Of a DNA stretch of 64,000 nt, positions 33,307 to 41,057 are shown piece after piece. Position 1 is the stretch's first letter. Every line of letters begins with the position of its first letter. The notes under the pieces were generated by a model. It saw nothing but the letters and a program-made list of their open reading frames with translations. It had not been told where the DNA came from and searched no databases. The position numbers and the translations under genes were made by a program. Source of the DNA: Streptomyces liliifuscus (GTDB lineage Bacteria > Actinomycetota > Actinomycetes > Streptomycetales > Streptomycetaceae); assembly GCF_016598615.1 (NCBI RefSeq), contig NZ_CP066831.1, positions 6,634,001-6,698,000 on the forward strand, written 5' to 3'.

Positions 33307-34655
33307 CTCAAACGCCCGGTATCGAGCCGTCGCCCTTTTCCCAGTCCGAGGCCGCGAGGAACGGTCCTCTTCCACAGGGACTGAAATCCTCCCCGAGGAT
33401 CGCGAACCCCGATTACCCCAACCTGGGCTTCAACCCCGTGCCGGGCAGCACCGAGACCGTGAGCGGCCTGCACAAGAAGCTCGCCGGCTGCGCGAAGGTC
33501 CTCGAAGACACGCGTGACCTGGTCACCAAGTTGATGGACGGCAGCTACTGGAAGGGTGACGCGGCCGTCGCCTTCCGGGAGCAGCTCGACGAGGGCCCGC
33601 TGCCGCTGAACCTGAAGAACGCCGCGCGTTCCCTTCGTAAGGCGGCCAAGCAACTGAGCCTCTGGGAGGGCGAACTCGACGACTTCCAGCGGCGAGCGAA
33701 ACGCCTCGACGAGGAGGCGAAGGATGCGCGCGCTGCGGTCGACACGGCCAAGGGCAAGGCGACAACAGCGGGCGACGATCCGGCCCTGGACAAGAAGAAG
33801 AGCGCCGGACACGACGACGCTCAGAAGGCCCTGAACAGCGCGAACACAGCCGTCGATGAGGCAGAGGCCGACCTCGAGAAGATCCTGGGCAGAGCTCGGA
33901 AACTCGCCGAGGAGCATGAGAGTCAAGCTCAGTACCGAGCAGGCAAGATCCGTGACGCGACGAAGAAGCTGGCGCCACACGAGCCGGGGTGGTTCGACTC
34001 GGCGATGGACTGGCTCTGGGAGAACCTGCCGGACATCCTCAGTTTTGTGGCGGGGGTCGTCGGGCTGGTGGCGATCATCTTCGCCGGTCCGCTCGGGATC
34101 GCGATGGTGGCGGCGTTGATGCTGACAGCGTCGGCGATGAGTGCTACGGCCCTGTCGCTACGGCTCTCTGACGCCGAGACGTGGGAGTCCCTGAAAGACG
34201 GCTTCACCAAGGGGGAACTGGATGCCGACTTCTGGAGCAACGCCGTTTCGGTAGGAGCTGATCTTGCTGGGGCCCTGCCGGGAATTGGAGCAGTGGTCAA
34301 GGGCGGTGTTGAGGCCACCCACGCAATTCGAGCGGGAAGCCAATCACTTGGCTTCTGGCAGAGAGCCGCCACCTACGGTACGAAGACCCTGGATGAGGCG
34401 GGCGCCATCACGAGCCTTGACAACCCCTTGATCGCACGAGCGGTGCGGGGTCTCAGCAACCCTGAAGCGGCAGCCAAGGCAGTGTCGGCGACGTCGGGCG
34501 GGGTTGGTGCGGGCACCGGCGGCTTCGGCCTGTACAACAAGGTGGTGGACGCGGACGACGATGGCATCAAGAGCGGCGCCACTGCCGGAATCGACGGTAC
34601 CCGCCTTGTCGTCGACAACGGCGGAATTCTCAACCTGGTCCGCCATGTCTTCTGA
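33303..34655 (+). CDS. Putative type VII secretion-associated protein with WXG-type N-terminal domain
   Basis: This is a 450-aa protein whose GTG start forms GTGA with the preceding stop. Residues about 50-235 are long helices with a W-x-G turn (SYWKGDAAVAFREQL, W83) and a strong coiled coil (LDDFQRRAKRLDEEAKDARAAVD), matching the T7SS signal-type domain of actinobacterial polymorphic proteins. Two or more hydrophobic helices follow (about 244-285: DILSFVAGVVGLVAIIFAGPL). A Gly/Ala-rich C-terminus ends at GGILNLVRHVF. No toxin domain is visible, so it is either not a toxin or has lost that module. Could be a membrane-acting effector or a structural partner of the WXG100-like protein. Confidence 0.72.
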   Translation: MTQTPGIEPSPFSQSEAARNGPLPQGLKSSPRIANPDYPNLGFNPVPGSTETVSGLHKKLAGCAKVLEDTRDLVTKLMDGSYWKGDAAVAFREQLDEGPLPLNLKNAARSLRKAAKQLSLWEGELDDFQRRAKRLDEEAKDARAAVDTAKGKATTAGDDPALDKKKSAGHDDAQKALNSANTAVDEAEADLEKILGRARKLAEEHESQAQYRAGKIRDATKKLAPHEPGWFDSAMDWLWENLPDILSFVAGVVGLVAIIFAGPLGIAMVAALMLTASAMSATALSLRLSDAETWESLKDGFTKGELDADFWSNAVSVGADLAGALPGIGAVVKGGVEATHAIRAGSQSLGFWQRAATYGTKTLDEAGAITSLDNPLIARAVRGLSNPEAAAKAVSATSGGVGAGTGGFGLYNKVVDADDDGIKSGATAGIDGTRLVVDNGGILNLVRHVF

Positions 34656-34682
34656 CGCCTCGTGCACGGAGAGGAAAAGTCT

Positions 34683-35345
34683 GTGAATCCCGCCGACCAC
34701 CGCACTGCCTGGGACCATCCGCCAACTCGCCGGGCCTGGACAGAACACATGACTATGACCGTCATCGCTCTCGTCGGCTGGGTTACTGCCTGGTGGACCC
34801 TGCTCTATGTTCTGATCGTATTCCTGTCCCCTGGGTTCGCCGTCCTTTTCGTGCTGCCTCTCCTCTACTCTCTACATCGAGCCGTCACCCAACTGCGCTA
34901 TTTCCGCCCAGCACTCTTCATGCGGCGCATTCTACGGGCTTACCCCTGGCAGATCCTGCGAGATGTCCCGCACGGACTGACCAAGCGTCCCGAAGTCGTC
35001 GGCAAGCACTACGGATGGTTCGAGTTTCCCAACCCCGCTCGCTCCGACCAGCAACTGCCGCTCGTTTTCCCGCAGCACCTTCGTGTGGAGTGGTGGGCGC
35101 GTCGCATGGCTCCTCGCGCCAGGCCTCAGCTGAAGGATCAGATCGAGATCGTCTGGTTCGCAGGCGATCCGCGTTTCGTCGGACTCATTGCTGCCCCCAC
35201 AAGCAGGGGAACGGCCCCCCGACGCCTGCACGTCATTGAGCAACGGACGGATGCGCAGACTGGTCAGCGTTTCGCGGACTGGGGTGCCACCCCCGAGGAC
35301 ATCGAACGTGGCCGACGGGCTGGCGTCCATCCCGTCCATCTCTGA
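34683..35345 (+). CDS. Membrane protein of unknown function
   Basis: A 220-aa protein. The GTG at 34683 has GGAGAGG 8 nt upstream. Two adjacent hydrophobic segments (TMTVIALVGWVTAWWTLLYVLIVFLSPGFAVLFVLPLLYSL, about 22-60) are followed by a soluble, Arg- and Trp-rich domain (LRVEWWARRMAPRARPQLKDQIEIVWFAGDPRFVGLI). It lies 27 bp after the WXG-domain gene. An immunity or accessory role for that protein is possible, but nothing in the sequence proves it. Codon use in this and the next two genes is visibly less GC-biased than in flanking core genes. Confidence 0.65.
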   Translation: MNPADHRTAWDHPPTRRAWTEHMTMTVIALVGWVTAWWTLLYVLIVFLSPGFAVLFVLPLLYSLHRAVTQLRYFRPALFMRRILRAYPWQILRDVPHGLTKRPEVVGKHYGWFEFPNPARSDQQLPLVFPQHLRVEWWARRMAPRARPQLKDQIEIVWFAGDPRFVGLIAAPTSRGTAPRRLHVIEQRTDAQTGQRFADWGATPEDIERGRRAGVHPVHL

Positions 35346-35366
35346 TTCGTATTGGGAAGCGTGCTC

Positions 35367-36053
35367 GTGAGTGCCCCCACCGTTATCCTCACCGACTCCG
35401 TCAACGACCCCGAAGCGGAGCTCTGGTTCGCCGAACCCGCAGGTTTCACATCCCTTCCCCTCGACGGCCTGCTGCCCGAGCCAGGGTCCCCGGCTGCTGA
35501 CACCCTCCGTACTGCCGTTGCCCCGTTCCTCGACGCGGCGCCCAACGAGATGGTCCGCCAGCAATTCATCTCCCACTTCGCCTCAGGGCAGCAGTTGCTT
35601 TGGGCGTTGAGAGAGGTAGGCACCGTCCACTGCTCGATCGGCCTGCACCGCGACGACGTGGACGAGGCGGGCATGAATAGTGGCCAGCCGTTGCTCTCAC
35701 TCTTCACTCTCTCCTGGCGGGACACGGCAGTGGCTCCTCGTGGCGTGACGGCCGCCCGAGCGCTAGCCGTCAACGAGGGCCGCACGCACATCGAGTATCT
35801 CGAACTACCCTGCGGTCCAGCCACGTTCAGCGAGTCAGTGTGCACACCATCAGCCGACAGTGGTCTCCCGCAGTTGTCTCTCTTGCAAGTCCACGCCCAC
35901 TTGCCACACCCGGACTGCAAGCGCCTGGTCGTCCTCACACTCAGCACAACGGCTGTGGCTCGCCGCGAGCAGTACCGAGCGGTCCTCCAGCAGATCGCCG
36001 AAACGGTCAGTTTTGACGATCCGCTGGTACCCGGCACGAGCGAAGCGCGTTGA
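35367..36053 (+). CDS. Hypothetical protein, possibly Mog1/PsbP (LpqN)-like
   Basis: A 228-aa soluble protein. The GTG at 35367 has GGGAAG 7 nt upstream and lies 21 bp after the previous gene. There is no signal peptide. The pattern of strands (PAGFTSLPLDG near the start; LLSLFTLSWRDT; RTHIEYLELPCG; KRLVVLTLSTTAVARREQYRAVLQQIAETVSF at the end) resembles the Mog1/PsbP-like fold of LpqN/LpqT proteins found with actinobacterial secretion genes. This is a weak resemblance read by eye. Its stop overlaps the next start. Confidence 0.6.
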   Translation: MSAPTVILTDSVNDPEAELWFAEPAGFTSLPLDGLLPEPGSPAADTLRTAVAPFLDAAPNEMVRQQFISHFASGQQLLWALREVGTVHCSIGLHRDDVDEAGMNSGQPLLSLFTLSWRDTAVAPRGVTAARALAVNEGRTHIEYLELPCGPATFSESVCTPSADSGLPQLSLLQVHAHLPHPDCKRLVVLTLSTTAVARREQYRAVLQQIAETVSFDDPLVPGTSEAR

Positions 36054-36595
36054 CCGTGGAAACCGTGGGAGAAGGCTCTGCCGGCGGCGAGGACGGCACG
36101 AAGCGACGGCGTGGCCTGTCTTGTCTCATCATGGTGGGCCTCATCCTCGGGCTCTTCGTCGTCCCTGGTGTTGGAAAGGGGCAGTGGGGCCCGGAGGTCT
36201 GGCGCTGGGCTGGGACCTCCTGGCCCGGTGGGGCTTACGGGTTCGCGGTCGCAGTTGGTCTCGCCGTTCCCCTTCTGGCCGTGGTCTTCCTCCTCTGTGT
36301 GTCCAAGGCCGTGGAGCTGTGGGAGCCCGGACTCCGGCGCTTCACCTGGGGTGTGGGTGCCGTCGTCTGCATCGTCGTGCTTGAAGTTCTCTTCGGCGCC
36401 ATCCTTGAAACGTGGCCCTTCGGCGGAGGCCGACGCGGCAGTCCCGGCGGTACAGACACCTCCAGGCGATACCCGGCCCTCTGGGTGACCGGCCTCGCCG
36501 CCACCCTTGTCGGAGTTCCTTTGGCCAAGCTGTTCATCCGCGTGTACGACAGGCTCTTCCCGCCTCATGCGCGCAGCGAGCCGTCGCGGCCCTGA
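36050..36595 (+). CDS. Small integral membrane protein of unknown function
   Basis: About 181 aa, starting at the TTG at 36050 that overlaps the previous stop, or at the GTG at 36056. Four hydrophobic helices are visible (CLIMVGLILGLFVVPGVG; AYGFAVAVGLAVPLLAVVFLLCV; FTWGVGAVVCIVVLEVLFGAIL; LWVTGLAATLVGVPLAKLFI), with short charged ends. It is the last gene of the apparent six-gene accessory block before the convergent DUF397 gene. No family recognised. Confidence 0.62.
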   Translation: MTVETVGEGSAGGEDGTKRRRGLSCLIMVGLILGLFVVPGVGKGQWGPEVWRWAGTSWPGGAYGFAVAVGLAVPLLAVVFLLCVSKAVELWEPGLRRFTWGVGAVVCIVVLEVLFGAILETWPFGGGRRGSPGGTDTSRRYPALWVTGLAATLVGVPLAKLFIRVYDRLFPPHARSEPSRP

Positions 36596-36661
36596 TTCCT
36601 GAGGCAGCCTTCGCGCACGCATCGGCGGCGCGTGCTTGGGTGTCCCAAGGTGTCCAACCGT

Positions 36662-36856
36662 TCAGGTGGTGCGTGGGGACGAATGCGCCTTCAGTGTTCG
36701 TATCAGCTCATGTAGGCGAGGGCGGGTGGTGACGAGGATGACGTCGGGTTCGTCGCTCTCGCGGAGGTGGACCGTTCCCGTAGAGGTGGTCGCCACGTAG
36801 ACACAGTTGGCAGCTTCGGCGCTGTACGACGACTTCTGCCAGGTGAGTTCGGGCAT
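36662..36856 (-). CDS. DUF397 protein
   Basis: A 64-aa DUF397 protein: MPELTWQKSSYSAEAANCVYVA, then VHLRESDEPDVILVTT. The ATG at 36856 lies 6 nt after GAGGAG and 9 bp after the stop of the XRE regulator on the same strand, so the two are cotranscribed. In Streptomyces, DUF397 proteins are regularly paired with XRE-DUF5753 regulators (WhiJ and AbaA-type clusters) and are thought to modulate them in development. Confidence 0.9.
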   Translation of the reverse strand: MPELTWQKSSYSAEAANCVYVATTSTGTVHLRESDEPDVILVTTRPRLHELIRTLKAHSSPRTT

Positions 36857-36865
36857 GGAGGCTCC

Positions 36866-37717
36866 TCAGAGGTCTTGTGCGAGGCGCTGGATGAGGTCTC
36901 GGGACTTCCGCTCAGGCAGGGCTCGCGATTCCATGCGGTCCAGCACCGAGCGGTAGCGCTCCAACTGTGCCTCTGCGTCCAGGAATTCGCAGCCATGGTC
37001 GGTGTCCAGGACGATGGTGTCGAGCCCTGGAACAGAACCGACAGCGCAGGTGATGGGCTGGCCGGATGCCGGGAACCCCGCCTTCCCGAACGGGATCACC
37101 AGGATGGTGATCGTGGGCTGCTCGCTCATCTCCAGTAGATAGCCGAGTTGCGCTCGGCCGATCTCAGGTCCGCCGAAACCCATGCGCAGCGCCGCCTCGT
37201 GCACGATGGCCGTGTATGGGGTTGCGATTCGCTCGAAGAGAACGGCTTGGCGCTTCACGCGGTGCGAGACGCGGTGCTCGATCTCGTAGGACCGTAGCGA
37301 TGGAACCGCTTCGCGCATCACCGCGCGGGCATGCTCCGCGGTCTGCAGCAGGCCGGGCATGTGGATCGTGACGGCCACCCGGAGTGCGGTGGCGTGGTAC
37401 TCCAGCTCGGCTAGGTCCAGCAAGTTGGAGGGGAGCACGTCGCGGTACTCCTCCCACCAGCCACGGGTCCGTCGGCCGGTCATGGTGGCGATGGCGTCGA
37501 CCAGCCGCTCGTCCGCGCAATCGTACGAGCGCGCCAGGGCGCGGACGCGGTCGGCGCTGAGGGAGCTGCGGCCGGTCTCGATCATGCTGACGCGTCCCTG
37601 GTTGACGCCCAGCAGCGTGGCGGCGCCGGTGACTGTCAGCCCAGCCCGCTCACGGAGTTTGCGGAGTTCGGCGCCCATTCGCCGCTGGCGCAGAGTCGGG
37701 GCGTTGGTGGGCGGCAA
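36866..37717 (-). CDS. XRE family regulator with DUF5753 (WhiJ-like)
   Basis: A 283-aa regulator. The TTG at 37717 is chosen because AAGGAGG lies 4 nt upstream; ATG 37678 is an alternative. The helix-turn-helix is LRKLRERAGLTVTGAATLLGVNQGRVSMIETGRSSL (about 15-60). The C-terminal 190 residues form the DUF5753 ligand domain (ALRVAVTIHMPGLLQTAEHARAVM ... RLAQDL). With DUF397 downstream and an anti-sigma-like HATPase divergent, it makes the standard WhiJ-type trio. A 14-bp palindrome in the divergent promoter is a candidate operator. Confidence 0.92.
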   Translation of the reverse strand: MPPTNAPTLRQRRMGAELRKLRERAGLTVTGAATLLGVNQGRVSMIETGRSSLSADRVRALARSYDCADERLVDAIATMTGRRTRGWWEEYRDVLPSNLLDLAELEYHATALRVAVTIHMPGLLQTAEHARAVMREAVPSLRSYEIEHRVSHRVKRQAVLFERIATPYTAIVHEAALRMGFGGPEIGRAQLGYLLEMSEQPTITILVIPFGKAGFPASGQPITCAVGSVPGLDTIVLDTDHGCEFLDAEAQLERYRSVLDRMESRALPERKSRDLIQRLAQDL

Positions 37718-37792
37718 GACGCCTCCTTCCGGCCGCGTCGCGGCGCTCGGGTACCCCACACGAGGTAATCGCTGATGGATATCGAAGGTTTG

Positions 37793-37806
37793 GGAGATGC
37801 ATCTCC
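37793..37806. promoter_or_regulatory. Palindrome in the XRE/HATPase divergent promoter
   Basis: GGAGATGCATCTCC is a perfect 14-bp palindrome 76 bp upstream of the XRE start and 157 bp upstream of the HATPase start. It is a candidate autoregulatory operator; no binding evidence exists here. Confidence 0.45.
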
Positions 37807-37962
37807 TGGATGGCGCTAGCTTAAGACCGTACCGCCAACTGCCCGCGCCCCCAAGCCGGAAGCGCACCCGCCCAGGCACTGCCACCGCAAGGCGCGGACG
37901 TTGAGCGAGCCCAAGTTCTCTCTCCCATTCCTCTCCCTCTCCCCTTCCTCCCGGAGGCGTTC

Positions 37963-38439
37963 ATGGTCACCGTAGCCCCGCCCGATACCTGGGCGTACGC
38001 CCTTCGCCTGCCCCATGACCCCCGTGCTGCACGCGTCGCACGTATGACCGTGCGGGCCGTGCTGAACGGGCATGGAATGGCCGAAGTCCTCGATGTGGTC
38101 GAGCTGTTGACGTCCGAGTTGGTCACCAATGCGTACCGGCACACGAAGGGGCCCGCCTCCCTGCGGCTGCGCGCGCCGGGTGAAGGCCGCCTGAGGGTCT
38201 TCGTGTGGGACACCAGCCCGTACATCCCCCCACCCTTCGATCGATCCTCGGACACCCACGCCCCGCCCCCGGCCTCGGCGGACGCCGAAGCCGGCCGCGG
38301 CCTCCTCCTCGTCCAGCAGTGCGCGGACCTCTGGGGCTGCTGGCCGCTCGGTGACGGCCGTCTGGATCGGGGCGCGGGGAAGCTGATGTGGTTCGAGGTG
38401 GGCGGGGCGGGAGCCCGGGGGAAGCGGGCGGCCGCATGA
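37963..38439 (+). CDS. Anti-sigma-factor-like ATP-binding protein (HATPase, RsbW-like)
   Basis: A 158-aa GHKL-type ATP-binding protein; the ATG at 37963 has GGAGG 5 nt upstream. The N box is ELLTSELVTNAYRHT, the G1-like motif is VWDTSPYIPPP, and G2 is AGRGLLLVQQCADLWG. Proteins of this type sit in WhiJ/AbaA-type clusters and may act as anti-sigma kinases or as stand-alone regulators. Divergent from the XRE gene with 245 bp between starts. Confidence 0.88.
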   Translation: MVTVAPPDTWAYALRLPHDPRAARVARMTVRAVLNGHGMAEVLDVVELLTSELVTNAYRHTKGPASLRLRAPGEGRLRVFVWDTSPYIPPPFDRSSDTHAPPPASADAEAGRGLLLVQQCADLWGCWPLGDGRLDRGAGKLMWFEVGGAGARGKRAAA

Positions 38440-38590
38440 TGCCCGACCGCCAGCCTGCCCAGGGCATCGAGCCCAAGACCGCGCCGCGCTCGCCGCAGTA
38501 CACAACACGGGCAGCAGGGAAGACCCCGCATTCCGGTCCGGCATGGACGAACTGACCGCAGTCGAAGCGGAGGCGCAGGGCGGTGTCCGC

Positions 38591-38843
38591 GTGACCTGGC
38601 AATGGGAAGTACGACCCGGACGAACTGCACGTGGCAGGCGGCGCCCCTCCCGCCTTCCTTGCGGAGGTCGAGAAGCGGGTCGACGAGCTGGTCCGCGCCG
38701 CCGCAGCCTTCTGCGTCGACGGCACCACCCGCCAGGGCGAAGGGCCGAATGGAGGCTTCGCCCACGTGCCTGGCGGCTTCTTCAACTACTTGATCGTCCC
38801 CCGGCATGAACGGCTCTACATCATGCAGGTGACCTTCCTGTGA
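38591..38843 (+). pseudogene. Frameshifted small gene of unknown function
   Basis: A coherent protein end lies in one frame (KYDPDELHVAGGAPPAFLAEV ... GGFFNYLIVPRHERLYIMQVTFL, stop at 38841-38843). Its natural start (VTWQWE, GTG 38591) is in another frame. Dropping the single G at 38609 joins them as VTWQWEYDPDELHVAGG, giving about 83 residues. The C-terminal VPRHERLYIMQVTF segment looks like the end of a small RelE/ParE-like fold, but I cannot name the family. A GTG at 38631 could instead start a 70-aa protein without any frameshift. Confidence 0.45.
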
Positions 38844-39458
38844 CTGGCTTACCCCTGCCCCCTTTCCCCTGCATCCGTTGTCATCGCAGGGGAGGGGCTC
38901 AGTGAGCGCAGCCGGGTAGTTCGGCGGATGGAATGACGCTGCCGGCGAATCCGGTCAGCGCCCGTCAAGTGCCGTGCGAGTCCGAGTGACACGCCGCCTG
39001 CACAGCGTGTCACTGGGACTGAGCGCCCAATTGGCTCTCGTTCAGCGATTCGCCAACAACATCCGTACGCCGCCGCAGGCCCCTGGTCGCCCGTGAGCCC
39101 TACCCCCAGCCCCGGCTCGTACCCCCCACCCCGGCCGCCCGGCTCGTGCCCTGTTCATCGGGCCCCCGCCGCCAGCCCGTGGGGCGGCACGCCAGTCGGC
39201 TCCTGCGTCGATCCGGGCGCGGCCCCGCACCGCGGCAGCCGCACGAGTACAGGCCTGAGCACCCGCAGGAGTCTTCGCAGTCGCAGCCCTGGCACCCCCC
39301 TCACCAGTAGAAACCCCCCACCCCCCGAAAAAACCCTCACCGTGCCCCCCGCCCCGGGGTGAGAGCAAAGTTCCCGGGTGGTCACCCGTTGGCACAGGCC
39401 GGAAACGAGTCGTCCCTACCTTCGGGTGGACCAGCCGGAGAAATTGTGGAGGCGTGAG
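38844..39458. other. Gene-free stretch upstream of narK
   Basis: About 615 bases without a credible gene. The first part has mixed composition; 39080-39360 is extremely C-rich on the plus strand (runs of CCCC and ACCCCCC). A possible GlnR-type half site (GGCAC, 6 nt, GAAAC) lies at 39391-39406, 53 bp before narK. Confidence 0.5.
39391..39406 (+). promoter_or_regulatory. Possible GlnR-like half site upstream of narK
   Basis: GGCAC-6 nt-GAAAC approximates the GTnAC-n6-GaAAC half of a GlnR box; a further GTCAC lies at 39381. The match is imperfect. GlnR is known to control nitrate genes in Streptomyces. Confidence 0.28.
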
Positions 39459-40841
39459 ATGACAGCCCCGAGCAGCAGCATCGCACCGCGCAAGGGGGGC
39501 CGCTGGATCGAGCAGTGGGACCCGGAGGACGAGACGTTCTGGAAGGAGACGGGGGAGAAGGTCGCCCGGCGCAACCTGTTCTTCTCCGTTCTTTCCGAGC
39601 ACATCGGGTTCTCGATCTGGACCCTGTGGTCCGTGATGGTGCTCTTCATGGGGCCCGAGTACGGGCTCACCCCGGCCGACAAGTTCTTCATCATCTCCAT
39701 GGCCACGCTGGTCGGCGCCATCGTGCGCGTGCCGTACACCTTCGCGGTCGCGCGCTTCGGTGGCCGGAACTGGACCATCGTCGCGGCGAGCATGCTGCTC
39801 ATCCCCACGATCGCGGCGTTCATCGTGATGGAGCCGGGGACGTCCTTCGGGACCTTCCTCGTGTGCGCCATGCTCGCCGGCGTCGGAGGCGGCAACTTCG
39901 CCTCCTCCATGACCAACATCAACTCGTTCTTCCCGTTGCGGAAGAAGGGGTGGGCTCTTGGGCTCAACGCCGGCGGCGGCAACATCGGGGTGCCGGTCGT
40001 ACAGCTCGTCGCGCTCGCCGTCATCGGGGCCAGCGGCGGTCCGCGGGTGCTGCTCGGGATCTACATTCCGCTGATCGTCGTCGCCGCCGTGCTCGGGGCC
40101 CTCTACATGGACAACATCACGTCCGTGAAGAACGACACCGGTGCCGCCAAGGAGGCGGTGAAGGACCCGCACACCTGGATCATGTCCTTCCTCTACATCG
40201 GGACGTTCGGGTCGTTCATCGGATACAGCTTCGCCTTCGGGCTCGTGCTCCAGACGCAGTTCGGGCGTACGCCGCTGGAGTCGGCCTACGTCACCTTCAT
40301 CGGGCCGCTGCTCGGCTCGCTGATCCGGCCCGTGGGCGGCTGGCTCGCCGACAAGTACGGCGGCGCGAAGATCACCCTGTGGAACTTCGTCGGCATGGGC
40401 GCCGCGACCGCCGTCATCGTGGCCGCCTCCATGGAGGAGTCACTGGCCCTGTTCACCACGGCGTTCATCGTGCTGTTCGTGCTGAGCGGGCTCGGCAACG
40501 GCTCCACGTACAAGATGATCCCCGGCATCTTCCAGGCCAAGGCCGCCGCCCTGGGGCTCACCGGTGAGGAGGCCGCGTCCTACGGGCGGCGGCTGTCCGG
40601 TGCCTCGATGGGGCTCATCGGGGCCGTGGGCGCGGTCGGCGGTCTCGGCATCAACCTCGCCTTCCGGCAGTCGTTCCTGAGCGTGGGCTCGGGCACCGGG
40701 GCCTTCGTCGCCTTCCTCGCCTTCTACGCGGTCTGCTTCGGGGTCACCTGGGCCGTATACCTTCGCCGCCCGGCGGCCGCCGAGTCCCCGGCGGTGACCG
40801 CTTCCGAGGCGAAGCCGCAGCTCAGCTACGCGGAAGTGTGA
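39459..40841 (+). CDS. narK: Nitrate/nitrite transporter NarK
   Basis: A 460-aa major facilitator of the nitrate-nitrite porter family. The ATG at 39459 has GGAGG 6 nt upstream. It has 12 hydrophobic segments and the nitrate signature sequences GVGGGNFASSMTNINSFFP (about 140-160) and, in the second half, SGLGNGSTYKMIPGIF. It starts with a soluble 45-residue segment (RWIEQWDPEDETFWKETGEKVARRNL) typical of actinobacterial NarK. Followed by the regulator nnaR, so nitrate uptake for assimilation is likely. Confidence 0.95.
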   Translation: MTAPSSSIAPRKGGRWIEQWDPEDETFWKETGEKVARRNLFFSVLSEHIGFSIWTLWSVMVLFMGPEYGLTPADKFFIISMATLVGAIVRVPYTFAVARFGGRNWTIVAASMLLIPTIAAFIVMEPGTSFGTFLVCAMLAGVGGGNFASSMTNINSFFPLRKKGWALGLNAGGGNIGVPVVQLVALAVIGASGGPRVLLGIYIPLIVVAAVLGALYMDNITSVKNDTGAAKEAVKDPHTWIMSFLYIGTFGSFIGYSFAFGLVLQTQFGRTPLESAYVTFIGPLLGSLIRPVGGWLADKYGGAKITLWNFVGMGAATAVIVAASMEESLALFTTAFIVLFVLSGLGNGSTYKMIPGIFQAKAAALGLTGEEAASYGRRLSGASMGLIGAVGAVGGLGINLAFRQSFLSVGSGTGAFVAFLAFYAVCFGVTWAVYLRRPAAAESPAVTASEAKPQLSYAEV

Positions 40842-40866
40842 CGTAACACGGATGACATCAAGCGGA

Positions 40867-40900
40867 ACCGAGCCTGTCACGCATGATTGACAGGCTCGGT
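40867..40900 (+). terminator. Hairpin terminator after narK
   Basis: A perfect 13-bp stem (40867-40879 with 40888-40900) and 8-nt loop lies 25 bp after the narK stop. Confidence 0.85.
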
Positions 40901-41057
40901 CATCCGCCATGATGCGGGCAAATAGGGCGTTCAGTGAACGCCCCGGAGCAGGACGCACCGGCCCTGGGACCGGGCGCCCCACCACGGAGGCTCCACGCGG
41001 TACGCCCCAACCCAGCGGGTGACGCAGGACGAACACCACTCGAGCGGGACGAGAGCC

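Noticed and set aside
33303-34655. C-terminal toxin domain in the WXG-domain protein
   Set aside because: The last 150 residues are Gly/Ala-rich with hydrophobic stretches and no nuclease, deaminase or ADP-ribosyltransferase motif.
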